From assembly GCF_017377795.1 (NCBI RefSeq), contig NZ_JAFRDR010000015.1:36704-100703 (forward strand): 64,000 nucleotides of DNA. The letters are read 5' to 3'. The position numbers were made by a program, and so were the translations under genes. This DNA is from Williamsia soli (GTDB lineage Bacteria > Actinomycetota > Actinomycetes > Mycobacteriales > Mycobacteriaceae). Under the pieces are notes generated by a model. It saw only the letters and a list, made by a program, of their open reading frames with translations. It was not told the DNA's origin and made no database searches. Positions within the stretch are counted from its first letter, which is position 1, and each line of letters starts with the position of its first letter. Positions 10,549 to 19,377 of this stretch are shown in pieces.

Positions 10549-11601
10549 TCAGGCTCCTTGTCCGGCAGGTACGACTTCGCCGTCACGGGGTGGAGGCGGC
10601 GGGGTTCCGTCGCCGAAGGGGCTACCGCCGAGTTCTTCGCGGTGATGGGGGCTGCGCCAATTGGACAGGTCGGGGCCGCGCGGCACGATCGCGGTCGGGT
10701 TTATGTCGGTGTGCACCATGTAGTAGTGCTGCTTGATCTGGGTGAAGTCGACGGTGTCGCCGAATCCGGGGGTCTGGAACAGATCGCGTGCGTACGCCCA
10801 CAACACGGGCATCTCGGTCAGTTTGCTGCGGTTGCATTTGAAGTGGCCGTGATAGACCGGATCGAAGCGGGCCAGCGTCGTGAACAGTCTCACGTCGGCC
10901 TCGGTGATGGTGTCGCCCACCAGGTATCTCTGTTGGCGCAGCCGGTCGGACAATTGGTCGAGGCGTCCGAAGAGCCGGTCGTAGGCGTCATCGTAGGCCC
11001 GCTGATCACCGGCGAATCCGCAGCGATAGACGCCGTTGTTGACATCTTTGAAGATGACGTCGATGACCTCGTCGATCTCTTCGCGACGGCGCTCCGGATA
11101 AAGATCGGGTGCGCCTTCGCGGTGGTGATCAACCCACTCGGTCGAGAAGTCGAGGGTCATCTGTCGGAACTCGTTGGTCACCACCGCGCCGGTCGGGATG
11201 TCGACGATCGCGGGCACGGTGATACCTCGCGGGTAATCGGGATAACGCTTCAGGTAGGCGTCCTTGAGCCGTGGGATCTCGAGCACCGGGTCGATGCCGC
11301 CGGGATCGAGGTCGAACGTCCAACTGTCGGAGTCATGGGTGGGTCCGCACATCCCCATCGACAACGCAGCTTCGAGGCCGAGCAGTCGGCGGACGATGAT
11401 CGCGCGATTGGCCCAGGGGCAGGCGCGCGCGACGATCAGCCGGTAACGGCCCGGTTCGACCGGGAAGGTCTCGCCGGCGGGACCGACGCCGTCGCGGGTG
11501 ATCCGGTTGTCGATGTAGTTCGTGTCACGGACGAACTCCTCGCCGGTGGTCACGTAGCCGCCGGGGGACTCGGTCCCCGCGTCTGCTTCCTCGATGCTCA
11601 T
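10549..11601 (-). CDS. Xi-class GST / S-glutathionyl-hydroquinone reductase-like protein
   Basis: A 350-residue thioredoxin-fold protein of the YqjG/ECM4 type. The catalytic Cys61 is in ARACPWANRA, the CPWA motif of enzymes that reductively remove a thiol from hydroquinone adducts. The C-terminal all-alpha half contains the expected TEADVRLFTTLARFDPVYH segment. Actinomycetes use mycothiol rather than glutathione, so the thiol partner here is probably mycothiol; that is inference. Seven bases separate it from the next gene in the minus-strand run leading to the ABC exporter, which suggests a quinone or xenobiotic detoxification set. A PadR regulator diverges 93 bp upstream. Confidence 0.85.
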   Translation of the reverse strand: MSIEEADAGTESPGGYVTTGEEFVRDTNYIDNRITRDGVGPAGETFPVEPGRYRLIVARACPWANRAIIVRRLLGLEAALSMGMCGPTHDSDSWTFDLDPGGIDPVLEIPRLKDAYLKRYPDYPRGITVPAIVDIPTGAVVTNEFRQMTLDFSTEWVDHHREGAPDLYPERRREEIDEVIDVIFKDVNNGVYRCGFAGDQRAYDDAYDRLFGRLDQLSDRLRQQRYLVGDTITEADVRLFTTLARFDPVYHGHFKCNRSKLTEMPVLWAYARDLFQTPGFGDTVDFTQIKQHYYMVHTDINPTAIVPRGPDLSNWRSPHHREELGGSPFGDGTPPPPPRDGEVVPAGQGA

Positions 11602-11694
11602 CGCTCCCAGAGTAGTCGCTCATCGAAGTTGGGTTTCGCGGGTTCGAAGCGGTATATTCCGTGCGGAGTAATCGGGTCGACGGGGGTGGTCACG

Positions 11695-12387
11695 ATGGCG
11701 GGGCGGCAAAGTCGATCAGCGCGCGTCGAGTTGACCCCGCTCGCTGTCCTCGTCCTCGGGCTCGTCAGCGAACGGCCGATGCACCCGTACGAGATGTTCC
11801 AGACCCTCGTCGAACGCCGGGAAGACCGATTCGCAAAGCTGCGGCCCGGCTCGCTGTACCACACCGTTGACCGCCTGCACGATCGAAAACTGCTGCTCGT
11901 CAGCGAGATTCAGCGCGAGGGCAATCGGCCCGAGCGTACGGTCTATGCGATCACCGACGACGGCAAAGCGATGCTGCGCGACAACATCGCGACCATGCTG
12001 AGCACGCCGGCCGAGGAATACCCGGCGCTGTATCTGGCGCTGGCCGAAGCGCACACCCTCGGTCGTGGTGAGGTGGTCGATCTCCTCGACCAGCGACTGC
12101 ACGCCATGCAGATCCGACTGGAAGGTATCGACGCAGAGGTTTCGCGCGCAGGAGCGAGGGACATCCCGGAGATGTTCATGCTCGACGCCGGCTGTCGACG
12201 GGTCGCACTCGCAGCCCAGATCGCCTGGATCTTGCAGTTGCGCGACCGTTTGGCAACGGGACAGCTGATGTGGCTCGACGAATGGCACCGCCGGGCGAAC
12301 AACGAACACCATGACGACAGCCACCATGCCGACGGGGCGCCGACCCCGGGTCGGGCACACCAGCACGGAACGAGGTCTGACCGATGA
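11695..12387 (+). CDS. PadR family transcriptional regulator
   Basis: A 230-residue regulator. The N-terminal winged helix (LAVLVLGLVSERPMHPYEMF, then LRPGSLYHTVDRLHDRKLL) is diagnostic for PadR. The C-terminal half is a helical dimerisation domain of the Vir_act_alpha_C kind, ending in a His-rich tail. ATG at 11695 follows a -10-like TATATT at 11652 with TTGGGT 18 bp further up; an in-frame GTG at 11686 is the alternative start. The stop overlaps the transporter start (ATGA), so PadR and exporter are translated as a pair, and PadR very likely represses the efflux pump in response to a phenolic or drug ligand. Confidence 0.88.
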   Translation: MAGRQSRSARVELTPLAVLVLGLVSERPMHPYEMFQTLVERREDRFAKLRPGSLYHTVDRLHDRKLLLVSEIQREGNRPERTVYAITDDGKAMLRDNIATMLSTPAEEYPALYLALAEAHTLGRGEVVDLLDQRLHAMQIRLEGIDAEVSRAGARDIPEMFMLDAGCRRVALAAQIAWILQLRDRLATGQLMWLDEWHRRANNEHHDDSHHADGAPTPGRAHQHGTRSDR

Positions 12388-13919
12388 GCAGTCCCACCGC
12401 GGCTCCCTCCGCACCGATCTCCACGAGGCCGTGGCTCGCGCTCGGCGCGTTGTGCATCGGTTTCTTCATGATCTTGGTCGACATGACGATCGTGGCGGTC
12501 GCCCAGCCCGCGATCCAGCGAGCGCTCGACACCGACGTCAACGGCGTCATCTGGGTCTCCAGTGCATATCTGTTGACCTACGCGGTGCCTATGCTGGTTG
12601 CCGGACGACTCGGTGACCGGTTCGGCCCCAAGCGCATCTATCAGCTGGGCCTGATCGTCTTCACGGTCGCCAGTGTGCTGTGCGGGCTGGCCGAGTCGAT
12701 CGAGATGCTGATTCTCGCCCGCGGCCTGCAGGGGGTCGGCGCCGCCCTGATCACCCCACAGACGATGGCGCTCATCACCAGGATGTTTCCCGCCGAGAAG
12801 CGCGGTGCGGCGATGGGGGTGTGGGGGACAGTGGCCGGTGTGGCCACGCTGCTCGGCCCGCTGGCCGGTGGCATCCTGGTCGACGGTCTCGGCTGGGAAT
12901 GGATCTTCTTCGTCAACGTCCCGGTCGGGATCATCGGTCTGGTGCTGGCCTGGAAGCTCGTCCCGACCGTCCCCACCAACAAACGCAACGTCGATCTGAT
13001 CGGGGTGGCGCTGAGCGGTATCGGTATGACTGCCTTGGTGTTCGGAATCCAGGATGGCGAGAAATACCACTGGGCGCCCTGGATCTGGGCCCTGATCGGG
13101 ATCGGGGTCGCCGTCATGGGTCTGTTCGTCTACTGGCAGCACAAGATCCTGCAGGTACGGTCCTCCGCCGAACCATTGGTACCGCTGAAACTCTTCCTCG
13201 ACCGCAATTTCTCGCTCGCCAGTCTCGGCATCGCGACCATGGGATTCGCGACGGCCGGGATGATGGTGCCGCTCATGTACTACCTGCAGTTGGTCGGTGG
13301 ACTGTCACCGACCGAATCAGCCGTGGTCACCGTCCCCATGGCAGTCCTGACCGGTGTACTCGCCCCGATCGTGGGCCGACAGGTCGACAAGGTCAATCCG
13401 CGCAACATCATCGCGACAGCCTTGCTGCTCAACGCGATAGCGATCGCCTGGCTCGGCGTGATCGCCACCCCCACCACACCGATCTGGCAGCTGCTCCTGC
13501 CGGTGTCGCTGATGGGGATCGCGAGCTCGGGCATCTGGGCACCGTTGGGGGCCACCGCGACCCGCAATCTGCCGATGAACAGCGCGGGCGCGGGAGCTGG
13601 TGTCTACAACACGACCCGGCTCATCGGCTCGGTGCTCGGAAGCGCCGCAGTCGGTGCGCTGATGCAGACCCGCATCGCCGCCGAGGTGCCTGCATTCGGT
13701 GCGCAGTCGATGGACGCGATGGTGGGTCAGCTGCCCGCAGCGGTGCGGGACGGCTTCTCATCGGCCATGGGCCAGTCGCTGTTCTTGCCTGCCGCCGCTC
13801 TGCTGCTGGGTGTGGTGGCCGCGACCTTCATGGCCAAGCCGCGACACATGACTGCGTCGGCGGACAAGAGGCCGGTCGAGACCGGGCCGGAAGCGGCTAC
13901 GGCCGCGACGCGGGATTGA
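12384..13919 (+). CDS. MFS transporter, DHA2 (EmrB/QacA) drug:H+ antiporter family
   Basis: A 511-residue inner-membrane exporter with about 14 hydrophobic segments. Motif A is AGRLGDRFGPKR in the loop after TM2. The antiporter motif C region is GPLAGGILVDGLGWEWIFFV in TM5-6. TM1 carries the DHA2-typical ILVDMTIVAVAQPAI. These features indicate proton-driven efflux of hydrophobic compounds; the substrate is not predictable. The start codon overlaps the PadR stop by four bases, and a TetR gene follows 58 bp downstream, so the pump is flanked by two candidate regulators. Confidence 0.92.
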   Translation: MSSPTAAPSAPISTRPWLALGALCIGFFMILVDMTIVAVAQPAIQRALDTDVNGVIWVSSAYLLTYAVPMLVAGRLGDRFGPKRIYQLGLIVFTVASVLCGLAESIEMLILARGLQGVGAALITPQTMALITRMFPAEKRGAAMGVWGTVAGVATLLGPLAGGILVDGLGWEWIFFVNVPVGIIGLVLAWKLVPTVPTNKRNVDLIGVALSGIGMTALVFGIQDGEKYHWAPWIWALIGIGVAVMGLFVYWQHKILQVRSSAEPLVPLKLFLDRNFSLASLGIATMGFATAGMMVPLMYYLQLVGGLSPTESAVVTVPMAVLTGVLAPIVGRQVDKVNPRNIIATALLLNAIAIAWLGVIATPTTPIWQLLLPVSLMGIASSGIWAPLGATATRNLPMNSAGAGAGVYNTTRLIGSVLGSAAVGALMQTRIAAEVPAFGAQSMDAMVGQLPAAVRDGFSSAMGQSLFLPAAALLLGVVAATFMAKPRHMTASADKRPVETGPEAATAATRD

Positions 13920-13941
13920 CCAGTGTGGAACCATCGCCCGG

Positions 13942-13970
13942 TTGACGCGGTAGCCGCTGCGATATGTACT
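13942..13970 (+). promoter_or_regulatory. Promoter giving a probably leaderless mRNA
   Basis: TTGACG (13942-13947), a 17-bp spacer and TGTACT (13965-13970) form a good sigma-A promoter. Only seven bases separate the -10 element from the ATG at 13978, and no ribosome site is present, so transcription should begin at or next to the start codon. Confidence 0.6.
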
Positions 13971-13977
13971 GTGCGCC

Positions 13978-14622
13978 ATGCGCAGTGACGTCCCGGGATC
14001 ACGACGGTTGTCGATGGAGGCCCGACGTGCGCAGTTGATCAACTGCGCTCTCGCGCTGGCCGATCGTGGTGGGATGAGCGCGGTCACCGTGCGCGGCGTG
14101 GCCGAGGAGGCCAAGGTCTCGCTCGGTGTCGTGCACTACTGCTTCGACGACAAAGAGCAACTCGTCGCGGCGATGATCGAAAAAGTGGTCGCCGAACAAC
14201 TCGAGGCGCTGCTGGCCTCGGTGCCGACCGGCAACCTCGGTACCGGCCGAGAGGCGTTGCGGGAGTGGATACAAGAAGCTCTCATCGCGGTGTGGCGAAG
14301 GGCGTCCGAGTTCCCGAATCGGTGGCTGTTGATGCTCGAATCGATGCTGTTCTCGCTGCGGCAGCCGACTGAGTCGGCGTCGGCAGGGCAGGCGAAGATG
14401 CAGAACGAGATCGCCGAGAAGTACGGACACGCCTATCTCCGCGAGATCGGGGATCGCTGCGAGATGCGGTGGGATGTGTCGGAGCGGATCCTTGTCCGCT
14501 CTGCGTTGCAGACGTTGTTCGGGACGGTCCAGTGGTGGCTCGTGGACCGTGACGACGACGCCGCCCGTGCATCTCTGGCCCAGATCGCCGGTTGGATCGC
14601 CGCGAGCGCCACACCGCGCTGA
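13978..14622 (+). CDS. TetR family transcriptional regulator
   Basis: A 214-residue regulator with an N-terminal helix-turn-helix (VRGVAEEAKVSLGVVHYCF at about 41-59), followed by a BetI-like C-terminal domain. It lies downstream of the DHA2 efflux gene on the same strand but has its own promoter. The ATG follows the -10 box by seven bases, which suggests a leaderless transcript. It may regulate the efflux pump or the convergent molybdoenzyme gene; the sequence does not decide. Confidence 0.87.
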   Translation: MRSDVPGSRRLSMEARRAQLINCALALADRGGMSAVTVRGVAEEAKVSLGVVHYCFDDKEQLVAAMIEKVVAEQLEALLASVPTGNLGTGREALREWIQEALIAVWRRASEFPNRWLLMLESMLFSLRQPTESASAGQAKMQNEIAEKYGHAYLREIGDRCEMRWDVSERILVRSALQTLFGTVQWWLVDRDDDAARASLAQIAGWIAASATPR

Positions 14623-14632
14623 CGGACGCGGG

Positions 14633-16201
14633 TCAGCTGCGGACGGTCACGCCGATCGTGTCGAGTCCGCTGGCTCCATCGGGGACCGAGGGGGCCTCGG
14701 TCTCGGTCTGTGTGTTTCCCTCGCCGTCGATGGCGCGGACGGTCAACTGGTGGCGGCCGGGCTCGGCGTCCCACTCCCACTTCCACAGGCGCCACGCGTC
14801 GACGAGGTCGGGGTCGATCAGTTCGGCGTCCTGCCATCGCCCGTCGTCGACGCGCACCTGCACCGCGCTGATGCCGCGGCCCTGGGCCCAGGCGACCCCA
14901 CCGACCGTGACCGGTCCCGTCGACACCGAGGAGTTGGGGCGCGGGACGTCGATACGCGAACTCGTTTTGATCGGTCCCTTTTCGGCCCACCCCAGGGTCG
15001 TCCAATATGCCTGTGCGCGATCGAATCTGGTGACCTCCAACGAGACGACCCATTTGGTCGCGGACACGTAGCCGTAGAGCCCCGGGACCACCATCCGAAC
15101 CGGGTAGCCGTGCTCGATCGGCAAAGGTTCACCGTTCATCCCGACCGCGAGCATGGCATCACGGCCGTCGGTGAGTGCAGCCAGCGGAGTGCCGGCCGTC
15201 CAGCCGTCGGCACTGGTCGAGAGCACCATGTCCGCCTCGGCGGCGGGCCCTGCCGCGGCGATCAGGTCTCGAAGGAGGTAGCCGGTCCACCTGGCATTGC
15301 CGACGAGATCGCCGCCGACCGAGTTCGACACACAGGTGAGCGTCACCACCGCGTCGACTGCGGTGTGCTCGCGACGCAACTGGGCCAGGTCGATGCGGAC
15401 CTCGCGTTCGACCATGCCGTGGATGCGCAGCGACCAGCGTTCGCTGTCGACCTGCGGCACCGTGAGGGCGGTGTCGATGCGATAGAAGTCGTCGTTCGGA
15501 GTGAGGAAGGGGGTGCCGGGCGAGGCGCCCGGCGCCGCAGTGGTCACCGAATTGGTTGCGGTGGGTACGTCGAACGCGGCGCGGTCTGCTCCTACATTGC
15601 CGACAGAACGTCGCAGGGCTGCACCACCAAGGCCGGTGATGATCACCCCGCCGCCGACTGCCCCTGCGCCGAGCAGGAACTTTCTCCTGCCGGTCGAGTC
15701 GTCCGCGTCGTCCGAACGACCGATGCCGGCTTCGGCTGCTCGCGGAGTCGGGTCGGTGCCGGGTTGGATCCGACGTATGAGTCCTCGCAGGGCAGCCATA
15801 CCCACGGCGACGCCGAGGAGCGTCGGTAGCGCCCAGGCGAGGTCTGCGGTCGGCCGCGTCGCTGCGGCGACGGAACCCAGGACCCCGACGAGAGCGAACA
15901 GGACGAGTCCGACCGGCGGTCTGCGCAGTTCCGCGATCCCTGCGCAGGCCGCCAGCACCGCCATGATCAGCGCGATGAGCACCAGCAACGCGGGTTTGTC
16001 CGACGTCCCGAAGGCTTCGATGGCGAACTCGCGCGCACCTTCGGGCGCGCGATCGATCACTGCGCCACCGACCGCGGTGAGAGGAGCTGAACCCCTGTCC
16101 ACCAGCGGCGCGAGCAGGTAACCCACCCCGACACCCACAGCGGCGCCGAGGATGCCGGCGAGGGCGGCAGCCGCTGCGCCCTGGCGGGGAGTGAAGGACA
16201 T
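14633..16201 (-). CDS. Membrane-bound molybdopterin-dependent oxidoreductase (sulfite oxidase family)
   Basis: A 522-residue protein with four predicted membrane helices (about 8-30, 70-90, 96-114, 120-141). A twin-arginine-like segment (GRRKFLLGAG, 171-180) leads into a fifth hydrophobic stretch (about 176-197). The sulfite-oxidase-type molybdopterin domain follows (about 235-420), with the Mo-ligand Cys290 in TLTCVSNS, then a C-terminal Mo-co dimerisation domain with Ig-like strands. The layout places the catalytic domain outside the membrane, tethered by the N-terminal helices. Sulfite or another oxyanion or sulfoxide is a likely substrate. ATG at 16201 gives MSFTPRQG directly before the first helix. 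The partner cytochrome is not obvious nearby. Confidence 0.88.
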   Translation of the reverse strand: MSFTPRQGAAAAALAGILGAAVGVGVGYLLAPLVDRGSAPLTAVGGAVIDRAPEGAREFAIEAFGTSDKPALLVLIALIMAVLAACAGIAELRRPPVGLVLFALVGVLGSVAAATRPTADLAWALPTLLGVAVGMAALRGLIRRIQPGTDPTPRAAEAGIGRSDDADDSTGRRKFLLGAGAVGGGVIITGLGGAALRRSVGNVGADRAAFDVPTATNSVTTAAPGASPGTPFLTPNDDFYRIDTALTVPQVDSERWSLRIHGMVEREVRIDLAQLRREHTAVDAVVTLTCVSNSVGGDLVGNARWTGYLLRDLIAAAGPAAEADMVLSTSADGWTAGTPLAALTDGRDAMLAVGMNGEPLPIEHGYPVRMVVPGLYGYVSATKWVVSLEVTRFDRAQAYWTTLGWAEKGPIKTSSRIDVPRPNSSVSTGPVTVGGVAWAQGRGISAVQVRVDDGRWQDAELIDPDLVDAWRLWKWEWDAEPGRHQLTVRAIDGEGNTQTETEAPSVPDGASGLDTIGVTVRS

Positions 16202-16310
16202 GCGATCCAGTATCCGCGCGGCGCCGCGTGCGGGTTGTCCGGCCGATCCATGACTTACGATGTGAACTCTCGTGGGGACCGGGGAGGCGAAGCCCGGGGA
16301 GGAGAAGTCA

Positions 16311-17603
16311 GTGCAACTGTTGATACCGGCGGCGGTACCGACGCGGGCCGACCGCACGCGGGACGTCCTCGCCGCTGTGGCACTGCTCGTGTCGCTTGCG
16401 CTGGAATGGAACGCCGACGGCGTCGGTGCCCTCCGCGTCGATGTCGCCATCGTCACCGCGCTCTCGGTTCTCTCCCTGGTGCTGCCCGCGGCCAGCCGTC
16501 GCGGTGTGTTCGGTCCGCGATGGACTCCGGCGAGATTGCGGCTGACCAAACTTCTCTGCGGTGTGCCTTATCTGGCCCTTGTCACGCTGTACCTCGGCTG
16601 GGACGTGGTCAGTCGCTGGGCCGAATGGGACTACGGCAGCACAGGTCTGGGTCCTGCGGTGTGGATCGGCTTCGCCGGTGCCGTGCTGGCGGCCCAACCA
16701 CGGGATTCCGAACTCTTCGACGTCGTGGATCTGCGCCGGACCCGCGCTCAGGCACGGACGGTCCTCATCGTCACCGGCGGCCTGTTCACTGCATCGGCGC
16801 TGTCCGCGGTGGCGACGGCCGTATACCGGTTCATCGAGGGCGTCGATGCGATCGCTGGTGTCAGGGTCGGGGTACTCGATCCACTCGTCGCCGCTCTGGT
16901 CGCCCTGTGCTGGCTCGCGATCGTCGGGCAGCTCGTGGCGGCCGCTGCAGCAGGCCGGGGCGGCGGGGCTCTGTGCCTGACCCTCCTCGGCTGGGCGGCG
17001 GCGACCTGGGCGTTGGTTGTCTCGATCCCCGGGGCCCCATTCGATTCCGTGGACACGGTCCAACTCGGGTACCTCGGGATCGGGTTCCTCGGTGGTCTCG
17101 GGGCCGCGGCGGCGTCTCCGGCGCTCGCCACCCCTCTCGCGATGACACAGCGCGACTATTACCTGCCCCCACTGAGGTTGGTGCTCGTGGTGTCGACGCT
17201 GTGGGTGGCGGTGTCGGTGGTCCGGCTGACGTTGTACTCGGCGACCGTCTCCACATTGGCGGCACTGGTGTTCTTCACGGCGGCCGTCGCAGGTGCGACC
17301 TACGTCCGCGAGCGCCTTTCCGGGAGTGTCGCTTCGCAGCGCGGCGCATTGCTCGCCGTGGCCGCGATGCTTTTCGCGATCGGCCTCGCGGTGCTCGTGA
17401 CCATGGGTGTTCGTGTCAACTGGAACTATCCGGCGCCCATGGCGCTGTGGCTGTCCGGTGTGATCGTCCCTGCGCTGGTCGTCTGGCGTGAACTGCTCGC
17501 CCCCGGACTGCGCTCGCGCCCGGAATCCGGATCCCCACCAGACGGATTCGTCGGCTGGACAGCACCGGGCCCCGGCATGCAGACCGGCGGGACCGGCCGA
17601 TGA
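16311..17603 (+). CDS. Polytopic membrane protein of unknown function
   Basis: Not recognised. A 430-residue protein dominated by about ten hydrophobic helices, with no obvious catalytic motif and a Pro/Gly-rich soluble tail (SGSPPDGFVGWTAPGPG). GTG at 16311 is preferred because GGGGAGGAGAAG stands just before it. The next gene overlaps it by four bases (ATGA), so the two are co-translated and probably form one membrane complex. It diverges from the molybdoenzyme gene 109 bp upstream. Confidence 0.72.
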   Translation: MQLLIPAAVPTRADRTRDVLAAVALLVSLALEWNADGVGALRVDVAIVTALSVLSLVLPAASRRGVFGPRWTPARLRLTKLLCGVPYLALVTLYLGWDVVSRWAEWDYGSTGLGPAVWIGFAGAVLAAQPRDSELFDVVDLRRTRAQARTVLIVTGGLFTASALSAVATAVYRFIEGVDAIAGVRVGVLDPLVAALVALCWLAIVGQLVAAAAAGRGGGALCLTLLGWAAATWALVVSIPGAPFDSVDTVQLGYLGIGFLGGLGAAAASPALATPLAMTQRDYYLPPLRLVLVVSTLWVAVSVVRLTLYSATVSTLAALVFFTAAVAGATYVRERLSGSVASQRGALLAVAAMLFAIGLAVLVTMGVRVNWNYPAPMALWLSGVIVPALVVWRELLAPGLRSRPESGSPPDGFVGWTAPGPGMQTGGTGR

Positions 17604-19261
17604 ACCACGTACCTCCGAATGCCCCGGCATACCCGGCCGGTGGGCTCCCACCGCAGTGGCAGTCGCCGTTCGGGCCGCCGCCGCGACGGCGCGGCCGCGC
17701 CGCCGCGAAGGTTGTCATCGTCCTCGTCGTGATCGCGCTCCTGTCGACGGCCGGATTCGTCGCAAATCGGTTGTTGGTCCAGGCAGTGGGAGGAGCGACG
17801 TCGGCGACAGCATCGGTACAACAGTTCTTCGATGCGCTCGAGGACAAGGACTGGACGGCGCTGGGTGTGCTGCTGCCGCCCGACGAGACATACCAGGTAG
17901 CCGGGTTGCTGCGCGACACAGCGGATCTACAGGGATCGATCGGCGGCTCTGCGGACTCGATGGCCGACCAATTGGACGGCGTGAGCATCGATGTGTCGGA
18001 CCTGTCCCTGTCGAGCGAGGAGATCGCCCAAGACCTGTCGAAGGTGACGATAGAGCGGGCGACCATCGTGATCGAGATCGACGAGAAGACAACCGAATCG
18101 CTGACCGATCTGATCCCGGACGCAGGGATCGAGGGCCTCGGGTCCATCGGGGTCACCGTGTCGATCAACGGGCCCGAGGTGTCGTACGAGTACCGGGGCG
18201 GATCCGACAGCGATTCCGGCAGCGAGTCCGTGGTCATCGGTGGTGACGCCCAGCCTCCGTTTCTGATGTCGGTGCGCCGTGATGGTGGCTGGTTCGTCAG
18301 TCCCATGTTCACCGCCGCGCAGTACCTGGCGGAGGGGTCCGGCTGGGAGACCGCGGATTCGGGTGAATCGGACGTCACCTTCGACTCGCCGGACGAAGCT
18401 GCGGCCGGATTCGTCGATGGCTTGGCCGAGACGATCGCGACCGCCGACATCGGGCCCGTGGCCGACGCCATGGGCGGTGTGGAGGCGCGGCTGTTGCGTA
18501 CCTACGCCGCCGGTATCAACGCCGAACTCGAGTCGGACCCTGACCTGGGGCTCGATGCCGATGTACAGATCGCGGTGCGGGACACCGACTTCGACGTCAC
18601 GCCGGGGGAGAACGGACAGGCCCGGATCAGGATTTCGCACATCGGGCTCGAGTTGGGGTCGGACGGACGGCGCGCGACCATCGACTTCGACGGCGACTGC
18701 GTCCGGCTCGTCGCCGATGACGAACCGGACGAGGGCGGATGTATCTCGGACGGCGGGGAGTTCGCGAGCAGGCTCTACCGGTCGCTCGGACACCTCGTCG
18801 CGATCCCGCAGGACGGCGGCTGGAAGGTCAGTCCCGTCGCCACCTACTTCGACTGGATGGGAATCGCCGTGCGTGAACTGGCCGGGGTCGACGCCGATCT
18901 GCTCGCAGCAGTCGCGGCGCTGGACTTCTCGCGGTTGGCTGCGCGGGAGCCGGTGGGACGTATCGGGGTGTCTGACGAGATCACGGTGGAGATAGCGCCC
19001 GTGTCGAGCGCGATCTACGCGGGGGTGAGCGTGATCGAGGCGGAGCCCTCGGCGGATCTGATCGACTACTCCTGTACCAGCGCCAACAGCCCGTACTTCT
19101 GCGAGATCATCGTCGTCGATGCCGAGGGCCGCAGGATCGAGCAGGAGTCGAACTACGATGGCGGGGCCGGTTACCAGAGCGGATATGCGGTGACGGGGCC
19201 GACGCGCCTGCTGGTCGCCGGGGTGGCAGGTACGGTCGTCGTCGAGAGTATGCCGGGCTAG
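17600..19261 (+). CDS. Single-pass membrane-anchored extracytoplasmic protein, unknown function
   Basis: Not recognised. A 553-residue protein: a Pro-rich cytoplasmic start (1-30), basic residues, one transmembrane helix (about 37-58, KVVIVLVVIALLSTAGFVA), then a long acidic Asp/Ser/Gly-rich domain expected outside the membrane. After the helix, QQFFDALEDKDWTALGVLLP resembles the start of small extracytoplasmic NTF2-like or lipoprotein domains, and a similar layout recurs in the second half. Two Cys pairs (near CVRLV...GGC and SCTSANSPYFC) could form disulfides. Translationally coupled to the upstream polytopic membrane protein. Confidence 0.72.
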   Translation: MNHVPPNAPAYPAGGLPPQWQSPFGPPPRRRGRAAAKVVIVLVVIALLSTAGFVANRLLVQAVGGATSATASVQQFFDALEDKDWTALGVLLPPDETYQVAGLLRDTADLQGSIGGSADSMADQLDGVSIDVSDLSLSSEEIAQDLSKVTIERATIVIEIDEKTTESLTDLIPDAGIEGLGSIGVTVSINGPEVSYEYRGGSDSDSGSESVVIGGDAQPPFLMSVRRDGGWFVSPMFTAAQYLAEGSGWETADSGESDVTFDSPDEAAAGFVDGLAETIATADIGPVADAMGGVEARLLRTYAAGINAELESDPDLGLDADVQIAVRDTDFDVTPGENGQARIRISHIGLELGSDGRRATIDFDGDCVRLVADDEPDEGGCISDGGEFASRLYRSLGHLVAIPQDGGWKVSPVATYFDWMGIAVRELAGVDADLLAAVAALDFSRLAAREPVGRIGVSDEITVEIAPVSSAIYAGVSVIEAEPSADLIDYSCTSANSPYFCEIIVVDAEGRRIEQESNYDGGAGYQSGYAVTGPTRLLVAGVAGTVVVESMPG

Positions 19262-19377
19262 CCGCGCCCACCTGAGGTGTCGATACTCGCAGGTGACCCA
19301 CCGGCCGACGTCCAACGCTCTGTCGGGGACCCCTCGTAGGATCGTCGCTGTCACCGGCGATCGGAGAGGAGGTCACT

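Noticed and set aside
10462..11694. N-terminal extension of the PadR reading frame
   Set aside because: The upstream 411 codons run antisense through the hydroquinone-reductase gene; the PadR fold begins at 11695.
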